A stretch of 64,000 bases of DNA from positions 2,108,001 to 2,172,000 of the forward strand of contig JAHRHY010000010.1 in assembly GCA_019671135.1 (NCBI GenBank), written 5' to 3'. The notes below the pieces were generated by a model that was given only the letters and a program-made list of their open reading frames with translations, had not been told where the DNA came from and made no database searches. The position numbers and the translations under genes were made by a program. Positions 33,663-46,167 of this stretch are shown here, piece after piece; position 1 is the stretch's first letter; the number at the start of each line of letters is the position of its first letter. The stretch comes from Linnemannia hyalina (Eukaryota; Mortierellomycota; Mortierellomycetes; Mortierellales; Mortierellaceae).

Positions 33663-34715
33663 ATGCCACCAAAAGGAAACAATCCTAAAGGAAAAAACAC
33701 GCCAACTCCACCAACAAAAGTCATTGACGCAACTCAACTGCTAATTCTGGGTCAATCCGTCAGGCAAGTGGCGACATCACTCGGGATCTCGATCGGATCT
33801 GTAATCAACATCAGGAACAAGAACAAAGAGAATATTCCACCATCAACAGGAGGTAGACCAAACAAGATCTCCCTTAGGACAAAGGAGGTTCTCGTTCGCC
33901 TATTCAAGACGGGCCAGATGAATACACCCCTCGATGGCCAACGGTTCATTCAAGAGACGGGTGGAGTGCAGGTCCATGCTCAGACGGTCTGGCGCCATCT
34001 GCGAGAGGAAGGAGTCAGAGCCTACGTCCAACAAAAGAGGCCAGATCTCAAACCGAATCATGTGCGGGATCGACTTGCATTCGCCCAAGAGCACATCCAC
34101 TGGACGGTAGATGACTGGAAACGTGTGATGTTCTCCGATGAGAGCATCATCAGTCGCGTCGGGTCCTTCGGCAGGAAGTACTACTACAGCGATTGCGAGC
34201 ACAAGCGTCTGTTGCCTAATCAGGTCCGTCCAACTCCACAAGCGGCAGGAGGAAAAATGATGATCTGGGGATGCATTACTTTTTTCGGCCCAGGAGACCT
34301 TTGTCGAATCCATGGCACACTCAATTCAGATCTCTACCTCAACACTCTCAACGATTATGTTGTCGCCTCCTTCGAGTACTATGACATGGATCCGGCAACA
34401 TCCATTTTCCAGCAGGACAACTCTCGAGTGCATACAGCCAACATAGTGCGGGAGTGGTTTGCCCAGCGGGAGTTCACTGTTCTAAGGTGGCCAGCCAACT
34501 CCCCGGACCTCAACATCATTGAGCACGTTTGGCGCTATATGAAACAACGACTTGCCAACTATAGGCGGGTGCCACAAAGCTTGGACGAGTTGTGGGAGCG
34601 CGTACAGGATGTATGGACGACTTTACCTTTGCAGTTTCTTCAAAACTTGTATGAAAGCATGCCTGAACGCATGAGGGCATTGCTTCAGAGCAAAGGTGGC
34701 CAAATAGACTATTGA
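33663..34715 (+). CDS. Tc1-type DD34E transposase
   Basis: A 350-aa single-exon frame. The N-terminal helix-turn-helix region is QSVRQVATSLGISIGSVINI, followed by a GRPNKIS hook and a second HTH. The catalytic triad is visible as VMFSDESII (D), FQQDNSRVHTA (D) and, about 34 residues later, SPDLNIIEHVW (E). This is full family length with no stops or frameshifts, and the TIRs are well kept, so it is probably a young and possibly active copy. The ATG at 33663 was chosen because it is the first Met before the HTH and sits just inside the left TIR; the frame extends upstream but into TIR sequence. Confidence 0.93.
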   Translation: MPPKGNNPKGKNTPTPPTKVIDATQLLILGQSVRQVATSLGISIGSVINIRNKNKENIPPSTGGRPNKISLRTKEVLVRLFKTGQMNTPLDGQRFIQETGGVQVHAQTVWRHLREEGVRAYVQQKRPDLKPNHVRDRLAFAQEHIHWTVDDWKRVMFSDESIISRVGSFGRKYYYSDCEHKRLLPNQVRPTPQAAGGKMMIWGCITFFGPGDLCRIHGTLNSDLYLNTLNDYVVASFEYYDMDPATSIFQQDNSRVHTANIVREWFAQREFTVLRWPANSPDLNIIEHVWRYMKQRLANYRRVPQSLDELWERVQDVWTTLPLQFLQNLYESMPERMRALLQSKGGQIDY

Positions 34716-34758
34716 AAGGCTGTAGTAGAACTGATGATCTTGTTCATTACGAATTTGT

Positions 34759-34967
34759 AACAAAACTGATCAACCAACTAAGCAGAATGCAATAAATTTT
34801 TTATGATGACGTCATTCCCAGAATGGGTCAAGAACAGGTATAAACCATGCACAAGTCGTATAAGAATGTTTGAGAGAGATTCTGAAGTTGATTACAAAGA
34901 AGATGAATGAGCCATGCAAAAAAAAAGTCAAAAACGCGTTTTGGTTGATCAGTTTTGTTGAGCACTT
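34759..34967. repeat. Tc1 right TIR (209 bp)
   Basis: Inverted copy of 33351-33559 with the same paired outer and inner motifs. Confidence 0.92.
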
Positions 34968-36265
34968 TATTGTCAAATGTGGGGAATCTAAAGTCAGCAC
35001 CATTTGGTAGTGTGGAGAGAAGAGGATTCACCAAATTCTCCAAACTCTTTTGCGACTCCATTATCTTTTGGGGCATATATAACTTTGCTGACGATACCAC
35101 TAAAGGTACAGCAATTGGAAAATACATTGCTGAACTCCGGGATGCATTAAACCACACGGATTTAGATGTAGAATCCATAAAGTTTATGGATGCTAGACAA
35201 GTCACAATGGATGATAACTATTTCTCTACGCGCATGGTCAAACGCCATAGAAAAGTTGTTTGTTGGAAAAGAATACCAACAGGGTTTTATTGCCATCAAG
35301 GTTTCTTTAGATTTTTCCCGTGCAAAGAGAGTTGTGCCAATTTTAGCGAACATATTGCCTACCTTGAACGAGAGCGGCATTGCTTTACATGATATAGACT
35401 TTGCCTATGATTGTAAGTATATTACCACACGGTTTTATGTAGAGAAATTACTAAAAGAAGGTAATAACACGGAAATTGTAGATGATTTAGGAAAAGTTGA
35501 ACATCATTGCATTTCATGGAGAAGTTTAGAAGAGGATAGAAAGATTATCAGATATAAGGTGTATAACAAATTTGTCCAGATTTTGGAAAGTGCCGAGGTG
35601 CGAAAGGGCCTTGGTTCACGTTTGGAGGATTTGGTAGAGAAAGAAACAGCATTTGGACGACGAGTTAAAAAATATATAAAGCATGGTTATAGTCGTATCG
35701 AGCTAACGTTTTACGGTTCATCTTTGAGATCTCTTCAGTCATATCAAGATGAAATGGATGAGACAAAAAAAATCTTAAAGGAGTGTAAAACATTTAAATG
35801 TTCGTTCGAGACACAATGGCAGGAGCGAGCAAAATGCATTACCTCAATGGCGGCTGTATATTTTCCAGACGAGAAAGTCTTCGCTTACTGCCACTGGTGA
35901 AATTCCGTAACCTCCAAGAAATACGGATATATGTGGCAAAACTTTAAGAACCCCGAGCTTATTACACTTTTGCTGGCTAACTTTTCCTTTAACGATAGAC
36001 CTATATATTTTGTGGAAGGACATGTAGAAGAGGTAAATGGGAAAGAGAAAGTTATTTTGGGCGAAATAAGGACATTTAAGCGCGAGCCTGGATGTACTGC
36101 CATCACGCTAGTTGCTGGCTCGCAAAAAGGAATGTTTCCTTCAAGGGATGCATCTCATAATGGCATCCATAAATTTAGCATAGTTGGAATTGTGGAAGTT
36201 GACAACATCTCTATTGCCTGGCCAAAGCGTGTTCATAACAGGTATAGTGCCCCACTTGCAGATGT

Positions 36266-36434
36266 TGAAAATTTTTACGCTAGTCACGCACAATCGAATT
36301 GATAAGACAAGAGAGGGATCTTTGTTAACAGCCCAGACACCTCCATTTATGTCGGTGTCTGGTCATATGACTAAATTACTGTCTCTAGCCTAATTACATT
36401 AGCTGACACCCCCGAGACAGGCAAATATGCGACA
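36266..36434 (-). repeat. G1 3' LTR (169 bp)
   Basis: Direct repeat of 44111-44279, and no difference was noticed on reading. On the minus strand it begins TGTCGCATATTTGCC and ends ...AAAATTTTCA. Confidence 0.94.
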
Positions 36435-39400
36435 ATCCCCTCCCATGGGAAAGGCTGAAAGCCGTCTGCTTAAAAACGCATATATGCTCTGCTCGTTTGT
36501 GTCTAAGAATCACTTGGACTCTGTGCATTATTTTACTGTTCTGCCAGGAAAAAATCTGAATAAAAACCTTGCAGACAGGTTGAGGATCAACAATCCTCAC
36601 ATGACATTAATTGTTCACTCAAGGCAAAAAATCGTTTAAAAATCCTTGCGAGGGGAAAACCCAAGAGGGAAAACCTCGAACGTGATTGTAGGGGAAGCGG
36701 AAAAACCCCTACTGCATTATTCATCGGATGCACTGATGATGCATGCTAATGACGATCAGGCATACGCCCGCGAATCGTCCTAAGCTCAATACTCATCTTC
36801 TCGCCATTAGCATTATTTCTTCGCAGTCGTTTAGACCTGCGTCGATCGACCAATTGATCTTCTTCTTCGTCGGGGTTTGCACGCTTGCATGTACCCTTAT
36901 TAAGAGCATCACCATTGGATATGTTCTTTGATGTTTTAGTAGCACCTTTACGTTGCGATGGATTGAGCTCCTGCTCTTGACCCTTAGTCCCGAGAGTCGC
37001 GGCCGTTTGACGAGGCTGCGTTAGAGATTGCGATCCTGGTAGGTTTTTAGTCTTCCAGTAGTCTGTGATACACTTTCTCTCAATAAAATTCTCTTGAGGC
37101 TCCCAGGTTTCCTCTTTGTACCCTTTCCATTTTACGCGGTATTCCATCCCCCCCCTAGGTCCATGCCTGTGGTTGAGAACTTTTTCTACTACGTATGTGT
37201 CAGTTGCTTCAAAATCGTCGAGCACAAGCTTTAGCTGCGACGGCGCAAATTTACGACCTAACTCTTCTCCTGTGGCATCCTTCAACACATAGGATCCACC
37301 AGTTGTTCGTCTGACTACAATATAAGGGCCTTCATACCTAGGCGAAAGCTTGTCGCCCAAGATCGGGTCCAAAGACATAACCTTTGCTCCATCAGGGAAT
37401 TCACTGTGCAGTACTGTTCTATTGAAACGCTCAATCATTCGACGTTGAGTTTCGCGGGTCTTAGTGTCAATCGCTGGAAAGACGGTCTTGGTCATGTACT
37501 CAAGCCGCTTTAAGAGCTCCTCCTGGGATGATAACTTCTCTGTCGAGTCCGAGAAATTGCTAATACCATTATAACGCCGCGCAAAAAACAAAGAGAATGG
37601 GGACGAATTGTGTAGAGCCACAATTCTGGTGTTCATAGCTAGCTGTGCCATAGGAACATGTTTCGCCCATGCTTGTTTATGGTCTTGAACCTCTTTGCGA
37701 ATGATAGTGCATGCTGTTTTCACATGATTTTCGGCGACTCCGTTTCCGCGAGGGTGATAAGGGGTGAGTAACCTATGTTGCACTCCCATAGTGGTAGTCA
37801 TCACTTGCACCGCCTCGTTAACGAATTCTCTGCCATTGTCAGATTGGAGGATACGTGGAAAACCAATAGTGGTGAAGATTTTGAACAAAACTTTTGCAAT
37901 GGTCATCCCCTTCTTGTCAGGTATGGGTTCCAAGAAGACGAACCTTGTACAAACATCAACCAAAATGAGTAGGAATAGGTTTCCATCGCTCTCCACAGGG
38001 AATGGACCGGTCAAATCAACCGCCATATGTTCACCTGGTAACTGAGCATGAATGGCCGTCAGAGGGTGGTATCCCTTGCGTGCGATGTTGACTCGCTGGC
38101 ATTCTTGGCAACGCTGAACATACTCCAAGCAATCCTTGGCCAGATTAGGCCACGTCTTTTGCAACGAATGAATATGCTTGACCATGGCATTGGTCCCAAT
38201 GTGACCAAGCGCATGTGCGTCGACTAACACTCCTCTTCTCTCTGAGACAGCTACCGTCACACGTTGAGTGTCGGCGTCCTGGATTAAGTGAACATAACCA
38301 TAAATTTTGCTCGGAGCAGATCCTTGAATGCGGGCTGTCCACAACTCTTGAGGAAACTGGCGAGACAAAGCGTCTGGTAAAACGTTCAGAATGCCAGGTC
38401 GATAAACAACCTTAAACGTGTAATCCAAAATAGTCTCCTGCCATGCGGTAAGCATCGAGTTCATATCCTTCTGCGTATGCATAAAAGTAAGAGCGCGATG
38501 ATCCGTGAAAAGCGTAAAGTGACGGCCCCACAAATAGTAATGCAACTTCTTCAGTGCAAACACAATTGCCAATAACTCCTTCTGAGTTGTACTATAGCGT
38601 CGTTCACTGGGTTGCAATGAGCGCGCAACAAAAGAAATATATCTAATGTTTTTGGGATTCGCCTCGCCTTCCGGCAGCTGATATAAAATAGCTCCAATTC
38701 CAACGTTAGATGCATCTGTAGCAACATATAACGGCAAATTGAAATCCACCCAGCAAATTATGGGCGATAAGACCAACAAATTCTTTAGTGCCTCAAAGCT
38801 CTTCAACTGAGCAGCATTCAACGTAAATGGACCCACCACATTACGCATAGCATCTAGCGGAGCGCTAATGGTAGCTATAATGGGTACGTGATCGCGGAAA
38901 AAATTAAAAGTCCCCATATAAGATTGAACCTGCTTACCCGTAGTTGGGGGTTTCCAATCATTGATATTCACCAATTTATTGGGATCAATTCTTTTTCCAT
39001 CAAGATCCACAATGAAGCCCAGCAACGCCACCTGCGTACTGTAGAACTTGCACTTGTCAAGGTTAATAATAAGCTTGGCATCAGTTAGCCGTTTAACCAA
39101 CTCTATCATCTGAATCGCATGATCGCTTCTGTTCTTTGATGCGAGAAGAATGTCATCGATAAAATTTCTGACAAATTTCAAATCCCCAAGGATTCGGCTC
39201 ATGCCACGCTGAAACAAACTGGACAAGGGCTTCAATCCAAAAGGAGCCTTCTTGAACATATATTGAATCCCGTTATGCATAAATGCCGTCAACGGCTGAT
39301 CTTCTTCATGGATTGGTAATCGATGATACGCCTGCTTTAGGTCCACAGTCGAGAACACTGCATTGCCTCCAGCAAATTGCATGATGTCTGATATAAGTGG

Positions 39401-42100
39401 TACCGGAAAATTATCATCGGGTAGGTGCGCGTTTAAGGGCCGCGGATCCAAGCACACTCGGTAGAGAGTCTTGTTTCCGTTAGCATCTTTCTTAGCCGCT
39501 AGCGTTAATGTGTTGTTGTGTGCATTACCTGCAGGTGCTAATGTAATTACATCATCCTTCAGCCAATTCTGGATTGCTTCATCAAGAACCGGCATTTGCG
39601 ATGCAGCAAATACTTTAGGTCTGCGGTAGAGGATAACGTCATCAGGGACTGGCAAATACACCTTCATTTCAGGTATAGTACAATGACTTGTATTTGGAAT
39701 CTTGGCGTTTAACCTCAGCGACTCTTCTATACTCTTCATGAACGCGTCCTTTTCCGCAATAAATTCCTGCGTCTTTTCTCGTTCTGGAATCGTGAGAGGT
39801 ATCAGCGTGGGCTTTTCGTCTTCAACTGGCGCTGGCATCCGTCCAGACGACTCATCTGCATCGGGTAGTCCAACGATATTGAATCCATAGCGGTGAAAGA
39901 GATCCATGCCAATGGTAACTGCATGACTCTGTTCAATAACCTCATATGGCGCGCTAAGCACATTCTGTCCACAGACAATCTCTACGTTTTCCGTTTCTCC
40001 AACGCGTTTAATGACAGACGAGTCAGCTAATTCAATGTATCCTTCCATTGGTTTAACCGGAATAGAATACTTTTTGACTACAGCTGCACTAATAAATGAA
40101 TGTGTGGCACCAGTATCAATGAGTGCAAGATGTCGCTCTTGATTAAGATAAACAGGAACAAACAGTCGATTATCCGGCTGATGTTTTCGTTTACTTGAAC
40201 CATAGTGCTTGTGTACTAACTCAAAGTCCTTCTCTCCAAAGGAGAATAATGGGTAACCATCACATGCGTCTGACACTGGGTTATCACTAATTGAAAATCT
40301 TTCGAAGGCCCTTAGGTACTCGTCGTCTACTACATCCTCGATGTTGTACTCGGCCGGTGCATTATCTCTTCCTTCTTTAACAATGCCCATAGCTCCATAC
40401 TTCACCTTTGCTTGGTCGACAGCCACTTTAGCATCACCGCTACCTTCCCCCCCGTCGAGAGGATGCATCGGCAATGGACCTACATGAACTCTCATACCCA
40501 AACCGGATTCACCACGCAGTTTGCTCTTCAATTCGATTTTCGCAATACCCTTTGCATTCTTCTTTTTCTTCTTTCTCTTCTTCACTGTTTCACTCCGTGG
40601 GTTGATGTCACTGACATTCTTCTCGTCAGTTGTTGTTTCATTCACTATGACTACTTCTGTTAAACTGTGCGACTGCTCCTCCAGTTCATGTACATCAGTT
40701 TGTTGCATCTCACTGCTTGTTTCCACCTGTTTGGAATGCAGAATGAAAGACGCGTCGTTAGTCATGCGGTCATGTTCGACTTCGGTGACGTCACCATTTT
40801 CGTTACTCATCTCAACGACATCTTGGTCGACAACAGACATCTCACCACCATCTACTTCAACTTTTTCTTCAGATGCATCATCATACTCAACAGTGTGGTT
40901 TAGCTTACCATTGCTGTTTCCTCTGCCAGGATAAGGATGGTGTCCACGGTTGAAGTTCCTCTTGTAACCTCCACGACCATGACTGCCTCCTCGACCTCTA
41001 GGCGCACCAGAACCACTACCATTACCGAAGGCGCCACGTTGACCGCCGAATCCAGCATTCCCCTTCTGGACCGAACTGTCACCCGCTGTAGGAACTTGGT
41101 TGATGCTACCACCAGTAGTCCCCCCGACACGCGTTCCACTTGTCGTCGCAAGCGTTGCTGCTGCCGCTGCCCTCTTCTGCTGGTTGATGAGCTTATCCTT
41201 TAAACTCTGGGCCTGCCTCGCTGCTTCGTTATCTGCAGCCCCGGTCAATCGTCTCCTCTCCAAAATAACCGGTGCCCACTCATCACTGTCTGCGGGTCCC
41301 TGCATATGCTGCAAACTGTCCATATAAGACTCGAAGGTTGTTTCATCAGGTGCCACACCCAGCATCCCCTCAAGGACCGCAATGCGCTTCTGTAACAAGA
41401 TCATCGTAAGAACGCTCGGGTCGACCGCTCTCTGCAGCAAGAATAACAAATCAGCGAACTTGGGTAAGTCCTTGACTTGGTACACATCCATCAACCTCTT
41501 CATCCGATGGTAGTACTGCTTGTACGATTCACCTCGTTCTAACCCCATCTTGATCACCTTCTCAACCTCATCTGTTCTCTCAGTCTGCGTCATAGCACTC
41601 TCCACAAACACTTTCTCGCATCTCGCCCACGGCCACTTTCCTTCAGGGTCACGACTCAAGACTGCATTCATGGCATCAGACGCTTTGCGATCCATATTCG
41701 CCAAGCACAACAACCTTGAACATCTCTCATCGAACCCGCCCGTCGTGAACTTTGTTACTCCTATTCTATGGAATTCGTACAGGAACTCTCGGACGTTGGT
41801 AATCAAGGGACCGTGGATCTTGATGTCAAGAACAGGAAGCAGATGAGCCTCGACCAACCGATGGTAACGCGGAAACTCATTCGACAACTTGATCTCGTCA
41901 ATCTTTCCACCCTTCTTAACCCCCAACTCCTCATTCTCCTCTCTGGTCACAACACTAGAGAATGCCGTCCTCCCCATGGACCTCTCAGCACTCTCTAGGT
42001 CATCCAGCATGACATTCCACTCGTTCATCGCGGTCTTGGCCTCAGCGATCTGACGTGTTAGTTCCGCCAACTTTGGTCGCTCCTGGTCGCCCTCCTCTTG

Positions 42101-42595
42101 GCGGCCCCTTCATGTGCAGAGGATATAAAAAGGCATATAAAAAATATCCAAAGTCCAAGGAACGGAGTGTTGACTTCCATAACTGGCATATCTCTTCATA
42201 GTGGGCAACAGAACACAGAATAAAATAGCAATAGACAGCACAAGAATTTTTAAAATGTAATCTCTCCCCTGTATTTCACGACAAAGATACAGTTGAGAAT
42301 ACAAGTGCTTTAGATGATCACATACAAGAACTACTCTGTCGAATCTTGCAGTGAGGGTTACAGGTTAATAGTAGATGGACATATTCAAGAGTTTGGTGTG
42401 CGAAAAATAAGAAGACTTTGTTGTTTGGAGAATAGGTTGGTGTTTAGTAGGATAGTTAAACAAAAAATGTTACAATGGTTGTCTTATATGCTTGGTATCA
42501 TATATACATTCTCCTCTAATGGACGCGGTGGATATCGTCAAGATCTGCAGAGATGTAACAAACACCATATGATAATTTGGACTTGAAAGGCCTCC
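42101..42595 (+). mobile_element. M1, 495-bp non-autonomous element
   Basis: Begins GCGGCCCCTTCATGTGCAG and ends GACTTGAAAGGCCTCC; the ends form an imperfect inverted repeat of about 16 bp. The 3-bp target duplication TTG is at 42098-42100 and 42596-42598. It carries TATA-rich DNA just inside the left end and a 90-codon frame (42314-42586). It is inserted in G1 gag and is closest to M3. Confidence 0.92.
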
Positions 42596-42742
42596 TTGGC
42601 TCAACCCTTGGATGCGCGCGGCTAACTGCATCTTCTGTCTCGTCAACGTCGCCAGTTGCATCGAATACTCCTTCATCTTTCCTCTGGCTGCATGGGCATC
42701 CATAAAGTCAGAGCCAACAGTCTCCTGCATGTCAACATCAAC

Positions 42743-43237
42743 GGAGGCCTTTCAGGTCCAAGTTATCATATGGTGTTTGTTACATCTCTGTAGATCTCGA
42801 CAATATCCATAGCGACTATGGGATGAGAATGTATATATGATACCAAGCATATAAGACAACCATTGTAACATTTTTTGTTTAACTATCCTACTAAACACCA
42901 ACCTATTCTCCAAACAACAAAGTCTTCTTATTTTTCGCACACCACACTCTTGAATATGTCCATCTACTATTAACCTGTAACCCTCACTGCAAGATTCGCC
43001 AGAGTAGTTCTTGTATGTCATCATCTAAAGCACTTGTACTCTCAACTGTATCTTTGGGGCGAAATACAGGGGAGAGATTACATTTTAAAAAAACATGTGC
43101 TGTCTATTGCTATTTTATTCTGTGTTCTGTTGCCCACTATGAAGAGATATGTCAGTTATGGAAGTAAACACTCCGTTCCTTGGGCTTTGGATATTTTTTA
43201 TATGCCTTTTTATATCCTCTGCACATGAAGGGGCCGC
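42743..43237 (-). mobile_element. M2, 495-bp non-autonomous element
   Basis: Same family and exact length as M1, in inverted orientation, with target duplication AAC (42740-42742 and 43238-43240). It is inserted in G1 gag 147 bp from M1 and is closest to M4 (shared variants include CATCCCATAGTCGC). Confidence 0.92.
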
Positions 43238-43348
43238 AACGTCCATGCCTGCTCCCTCATCTCGTCCCGACGTCAAGGTAAGTGCATCTAACGCACCAAC
43301 AACCTTATTGCCAACGTCCTCGTTCTTCTTTGCCGTATTCGCTGCCAT

Positions 43349-44110
43349 TCTCTATGACCCAATTAAAGGAAAAGAAAACAAACAGACAAGCAGAATAAAC
43401 AGAAAACGAAATGAGCTTTTGAAAACTGATGATCAACCAGACTGCACCCCAGAAAAAATAATACTGTTACTACTAACGTCAACTTCCAGTACTTTTTTGC
43501 TCAGTGATCCACTTGATTCAAAATAAAAATAAAAAACAACACCCAGAAAAAACTAAAAGTTTTCTGATGCAAATGAATTCGGATGAGGGCACACCTAAAT
43601 GCCAACAAAGACGAATCCCGCGTTTATTTGAACAAGAATGTCCTTGATCAAAACTAACGGTGAGTTTTCTAATGAATCTCTGCTACCGTGTTATATGAAG
43701 ACCTCAAATGACCACACAGATGTATGATCGCACTTGAAAGCTCCAACACAAAAAGGTAGAATAGTAACCAAATAATAACAACGAAAGTAACCGCCTGTTA
43801 CACTTCGTATTAATGATCAGTCTCTGCTGTAACCTTGTCACTAGTGACCAGATACACGCACGAAATGACCACAAATAAAAGAAAAGGATCCTGTCCTTGT
43901 TGGATTATCCTGAAAATAGAGAAAAATCCTGACAGTAAAGGTCCTGTTCTGTAATGATCCGTAAATGCTCCCGTTACGTCCTGAATCGCTCCTGTAGATT
44001 GATGGAGTGTTCCTCGTAATGGGTTGAATGAATAAATAAATGAGTGGATGGATCCTGTCAATCGTTCGACGGATTCTGATCCCGATCCGTGTTGTATTTA
44101 TCAAAAAAAA
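43349..44110 (-). other. G1 5' untranslated leader
   Basis: About 760 bp between the 5' LTR and the gag ATG. It contains repeated GATCCTGTC/TCCTGT-type strings (43880-44080) and no long frame. No clear tRNA primer-binding site was recognised next to the LTR. Confidence 0.45.
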
Positions 44111-44279
44111 TGAAAATTTTTACGCTAGTCACGCACAATCGAATTGATAAGACAAGAGAGGGATCTTTGTTAACAGCCCAGACACCTCCATTTATGTCGG
44201 TGTCTGGTCATATGACTAAATTACTGTCTCTAGCCTAATTACATTAGCTGACACCCCCGAGACAGGCAAATATGCGACA
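44111..44279 (-). repeat. G1 5' LTR (169 bp)
   Basis: Identical-looking partner of 36266-36434. It is followed outside by the GATGT duplication and the resumed RD-1 reading frame. Confidence 0.94.
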
Positions 44280-44671
44280 GATGTCTTCGAATATGATGAA
44301 GATACAGTAGATACAAATGTGTTACATCTGAAAACTATTCATGTTTCGATGTATACTGCAGCCCACCAAATTTTAGAGCCTGATGAAGAGTATACCATTG
44401 TGGCGGCCGGTCTTAAAGAATTTCGTTCTGAACGTCGTTGGCATTTTATTACAGCATGTGGCATAAAGGTGCGCACAGGGAAATCGTTGGCAAAGATTTG
44501 GAGACCATGGCGTGTGGAGCATCTTCAAGGTCTACAGAGAATTGGTAGTGTGCAAGGTGTGCCGTTCATGACATTTCGAGCGATTAGAGTGGTTAATTCA
44601 CATCATATACTTGACATGAAGTGCGAACGCGTTTGAGAGGTTTTTAAATACTTTGGAAAGACTTTTGTTAA

Positions 44672-44960
44672 TTATAGTCTGGTATTATCATCTTCGTGGT
44701 TTGACATTTCCTCGTCATCATCCTTATTTGACGTTTGTTCATCATTGTCATCTGAAGCAACATCTATTCCTACAAATTTCTCTTGCATCCTTTGTAACTC
44801 AAGACCATTTTCCAGTTTGTTTTGTACTGTAACGGTTTGCGTTAACTCTGGGACAAGTTGCCTTTCTCGTGGATAATCTACCCCTTCTTCCATCCATGCA
44901 CGATGATGTGGCAGCTCTTGGATATCCACTTGCAACATATTAGGTTTATCATTGCTCTCT
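44672..44960 (-). pseudogene. RD-1 DDE transposase, C-terminal fragment
   Basis: About 95 codons matching the end of the RD-2 transposase: LQVDIQELPHHRAWMEEG against LQLNLEPIHSAWIRDG, followed by an acidic tail. It is convergent with the RD-1 Rep-like gene, exactly as in RD-2, with about 35 bp between the stop codons. The upstream catalytic part is missing because LTR element R3 begins at about 44975. Confidence 0.65.
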
Positions 44961-44974
44961 AGTTAGTCATTCCT

Positions 44975-45137
44975 TGTCACTCTCTATCATCTCTGACTCA
45001 CTATGACACTACACCTAGAAACCTAGTTGGCGACTTTGTATATATATTTAGTTGTACCATAGTAATAACATCAATCATCACTACTTCAACTCTCGTCCCC
45101 GTTCTATACTTCTCTGTCCCAGTCTTCGCCTGTTGCA
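44975..45137 (+). repeat. LTR of retrotransposon R3 (about 163 bp)
   Basis: Begins TGTCACTCTC and ends GTTGCA, followed directly by TGGTAGCAAAGG, a plausible initiator-Met-tRNA primer-binding site (45138-45149). The start is inferred from the TGTCAC that also opens the G2 LTR. No second LTR of this type is in the window. Confidence 0.6.
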
Positions 45138-45341
45138 TGGTAGCAAAGGTTCCCTCGTTCCACCGATCTCTTGATTTTTCCCTCCTCGTTTTCACTGCCC
45201 GCGTTTTACTTTAATTTTCCCTCGTCCCAGCTCTCTCTGCACACCAGCCCTGAATTTCATTCCCTGCCCCTATTTTCCTTCGTACCCTCTTACACTCTGG
45301 ACATTTTTGACCTCTCCGCACTTCTCTCTGCACTACCAGTC

Positions 45342-45927
45342 ATGGTTACCCCTGCCCGCCTTAACCCCCCTCCTGTCTTTACATGCGCCCGCGACGGTTT
45401 CTCTGCCTTGGCCTGGCTCGTTGCGGTTAACCGCTACTTCAACCTTGCTAAGATAAGTGAGACTGAACGAACACCCCACGCTCTCTCGTACTTGGGCACG
45501 CCTGGCCCTGCCCGATGGTTTGATGGATGTGGGCTCCCTGATACTTGCAACTTCGAGACCGAGTTTACTCCTGCTTTTAAGCTAGAGTACATTCCCAACA
45601 ACTTTGCGGGCTCCTGTCGACGACACCTCACCAATCTTCGCATGACCACCAACTTTTCGACCTACTTATCTACATTCAAGGAACTTTTGGGCGCCCTCCT
45701 TGGTTATGCCTCCACCGACACTGCCAAGACCACGGTCAACGAGTTCGCCCAAACATCCATTATCGACAACTGCCCCTTGGTTCTTCAACAGATGATCGAA
45801 GGACACATTATTCAAAACCCCAATATCACCCTCATTCAGATCTTTCAATACGCCCAAGAGATGGACCGCATTTACTCCTTCAAACCCGACACCGGCCCCA
45901 AGACCAACTCGCTCGCCATCGCCTCCG
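45342..45927 (+). pseudogene. R3 Gag, truncated
   Basis: From the ATG at 45342 (MVTPARLNPPPVF) the frame encodes a Gag-like capsid region (ALAWLVAVNRYF, RWFDGCGLPDTCNFETEFTPAFK). At 45928 it runs straight into the G2 LTR, which supplies the stop at 45951-45953. Everything downstream (nucleocapsid, pol) is missing. Confidence 0.65.
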
Positions 45928-46167
45928 TGTCACAGTATCATAATCTGTTGTGACCCTAGATCATTAACGTCATCTAACCACTGTCTCATCGAACCACATT
46001 ATCACCTAATTACATCCCCATCTAACCACATCACCACCTCACCACATCACCACCATCCTGGAGCCCATAGCCTAGCACACATAAATACCCTGGCTCCCCT
46101 GTACAATAAACACCATCCGTTTCTGCCTCCTGCTCTTGTCTATCACCCTTCTTCTGTTGCTATTACA
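45928..46167 (+). repeat. G2 5' LTR (240 bp)
   Basis: TGTCACAGTATC...TTGCTATTACA. Repeated at 59704-59943 with a couple of substitutions (for example ATTAACG/ATTAGCG, CATCGAAC/CATCTAAC). It contains CATAAATACC and AATAAACA strings that could act as TATA and polyadenylation signals. The primer-binding site TGGTAGCAAAAG follows at 46168-46179. Confidence 0.93.

Larger units (their letters stand above)
33351..34967 (+). mobile_element. Tc1-type transposon, 1,617 bp
   Basis: 209-bp inverted repeats flank one intact transposase frame. TA dinucleotides at 33349-33350 and 34968-34969 form the expected TA target duplication. It is inserted about 16 bp downstream of the first ATG of the RD-1 Rep-like gene. 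Confidence 0.93.
36746..43348 (-). pseudogene. G1 Gag-Pol polyprotein, interrupted twice in gag
   Basis: One long frame (42070-36746, 1,774 codons) continues upstream, once M1 and M2 are removed, to an ATG at 43348. Each insertion plus duplication is 498 bp, a multiple of three, so the ancestral polyprotein is about 1,868 aa. The order is Gag, a Gly/Arg-rich region (about 41000), aspartic protease (LIDTGATHSFIS), RT with FSTVDLKQAYHRL and active-site FIDDIL, RNase H (YVATDASNVGIG, LFTDHRAL), integrase (HH-CC finger, AVDLTGPF, QSDNGREF, NGVAENH), and a C-terminal chromodomain (YVVEKVLNHR...YRVKWKGYKEETWEP). Gag and Pol are in a single frame, with no frameshift signal. Confidence 0.93.
36266..44279 (-). 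mobile_element. Ty3/gypsy chromovirus G1 (carrying M1 and M2)
   Basis: 169-bp identical-looking LTRs (TG...CA) flank the element, with a 5-bp target duplication GATGT at 36261-36265 and 44280-44284. On the minus strand the polypurine tract GGGAGGGGAT lies immediately before the 3' LTR (36435-36444), which fixes the orientation. Without the two 495-bp insertions and their duplications the element is 7,018 bp. It sits inside the RD-1 Rep-like gene. Confidence 0.95.
33334..44636 (+). pseudogene. RD-1 Rep-like gene, split by Tc1 and by Ty3 element G1
   Basis: Older homologue of the 550-aa RD-2 protein (52009-53661). Pieces are the leader and ATG at 33334, then 34970-36260, then 44285-44636. It keeps ALHDIDFAYDC, YKVYNKFVQILESAEV, LGSRLEDLV, SRIELTFYG and EKVFAYCHW. 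Defects are the Tc1 insertion near the start, a frameshift near 35250-35290, a TGG-to-TGA nonsense change at 35898-35900 (CHW* where RD-2 has CHWW), and the 8-kb G1 insertion at 36261-36265. After G1 the frame resumes with DVFEYDEDTVDTN, and removing G1 plus one 5-bp duplication restores continuity. The C-terminus (44319-44636) aligns with the end of the RD-2 protein (ACGIKVRTGKSL against SNGIKVRCGLSL). Confidence 0.75.
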
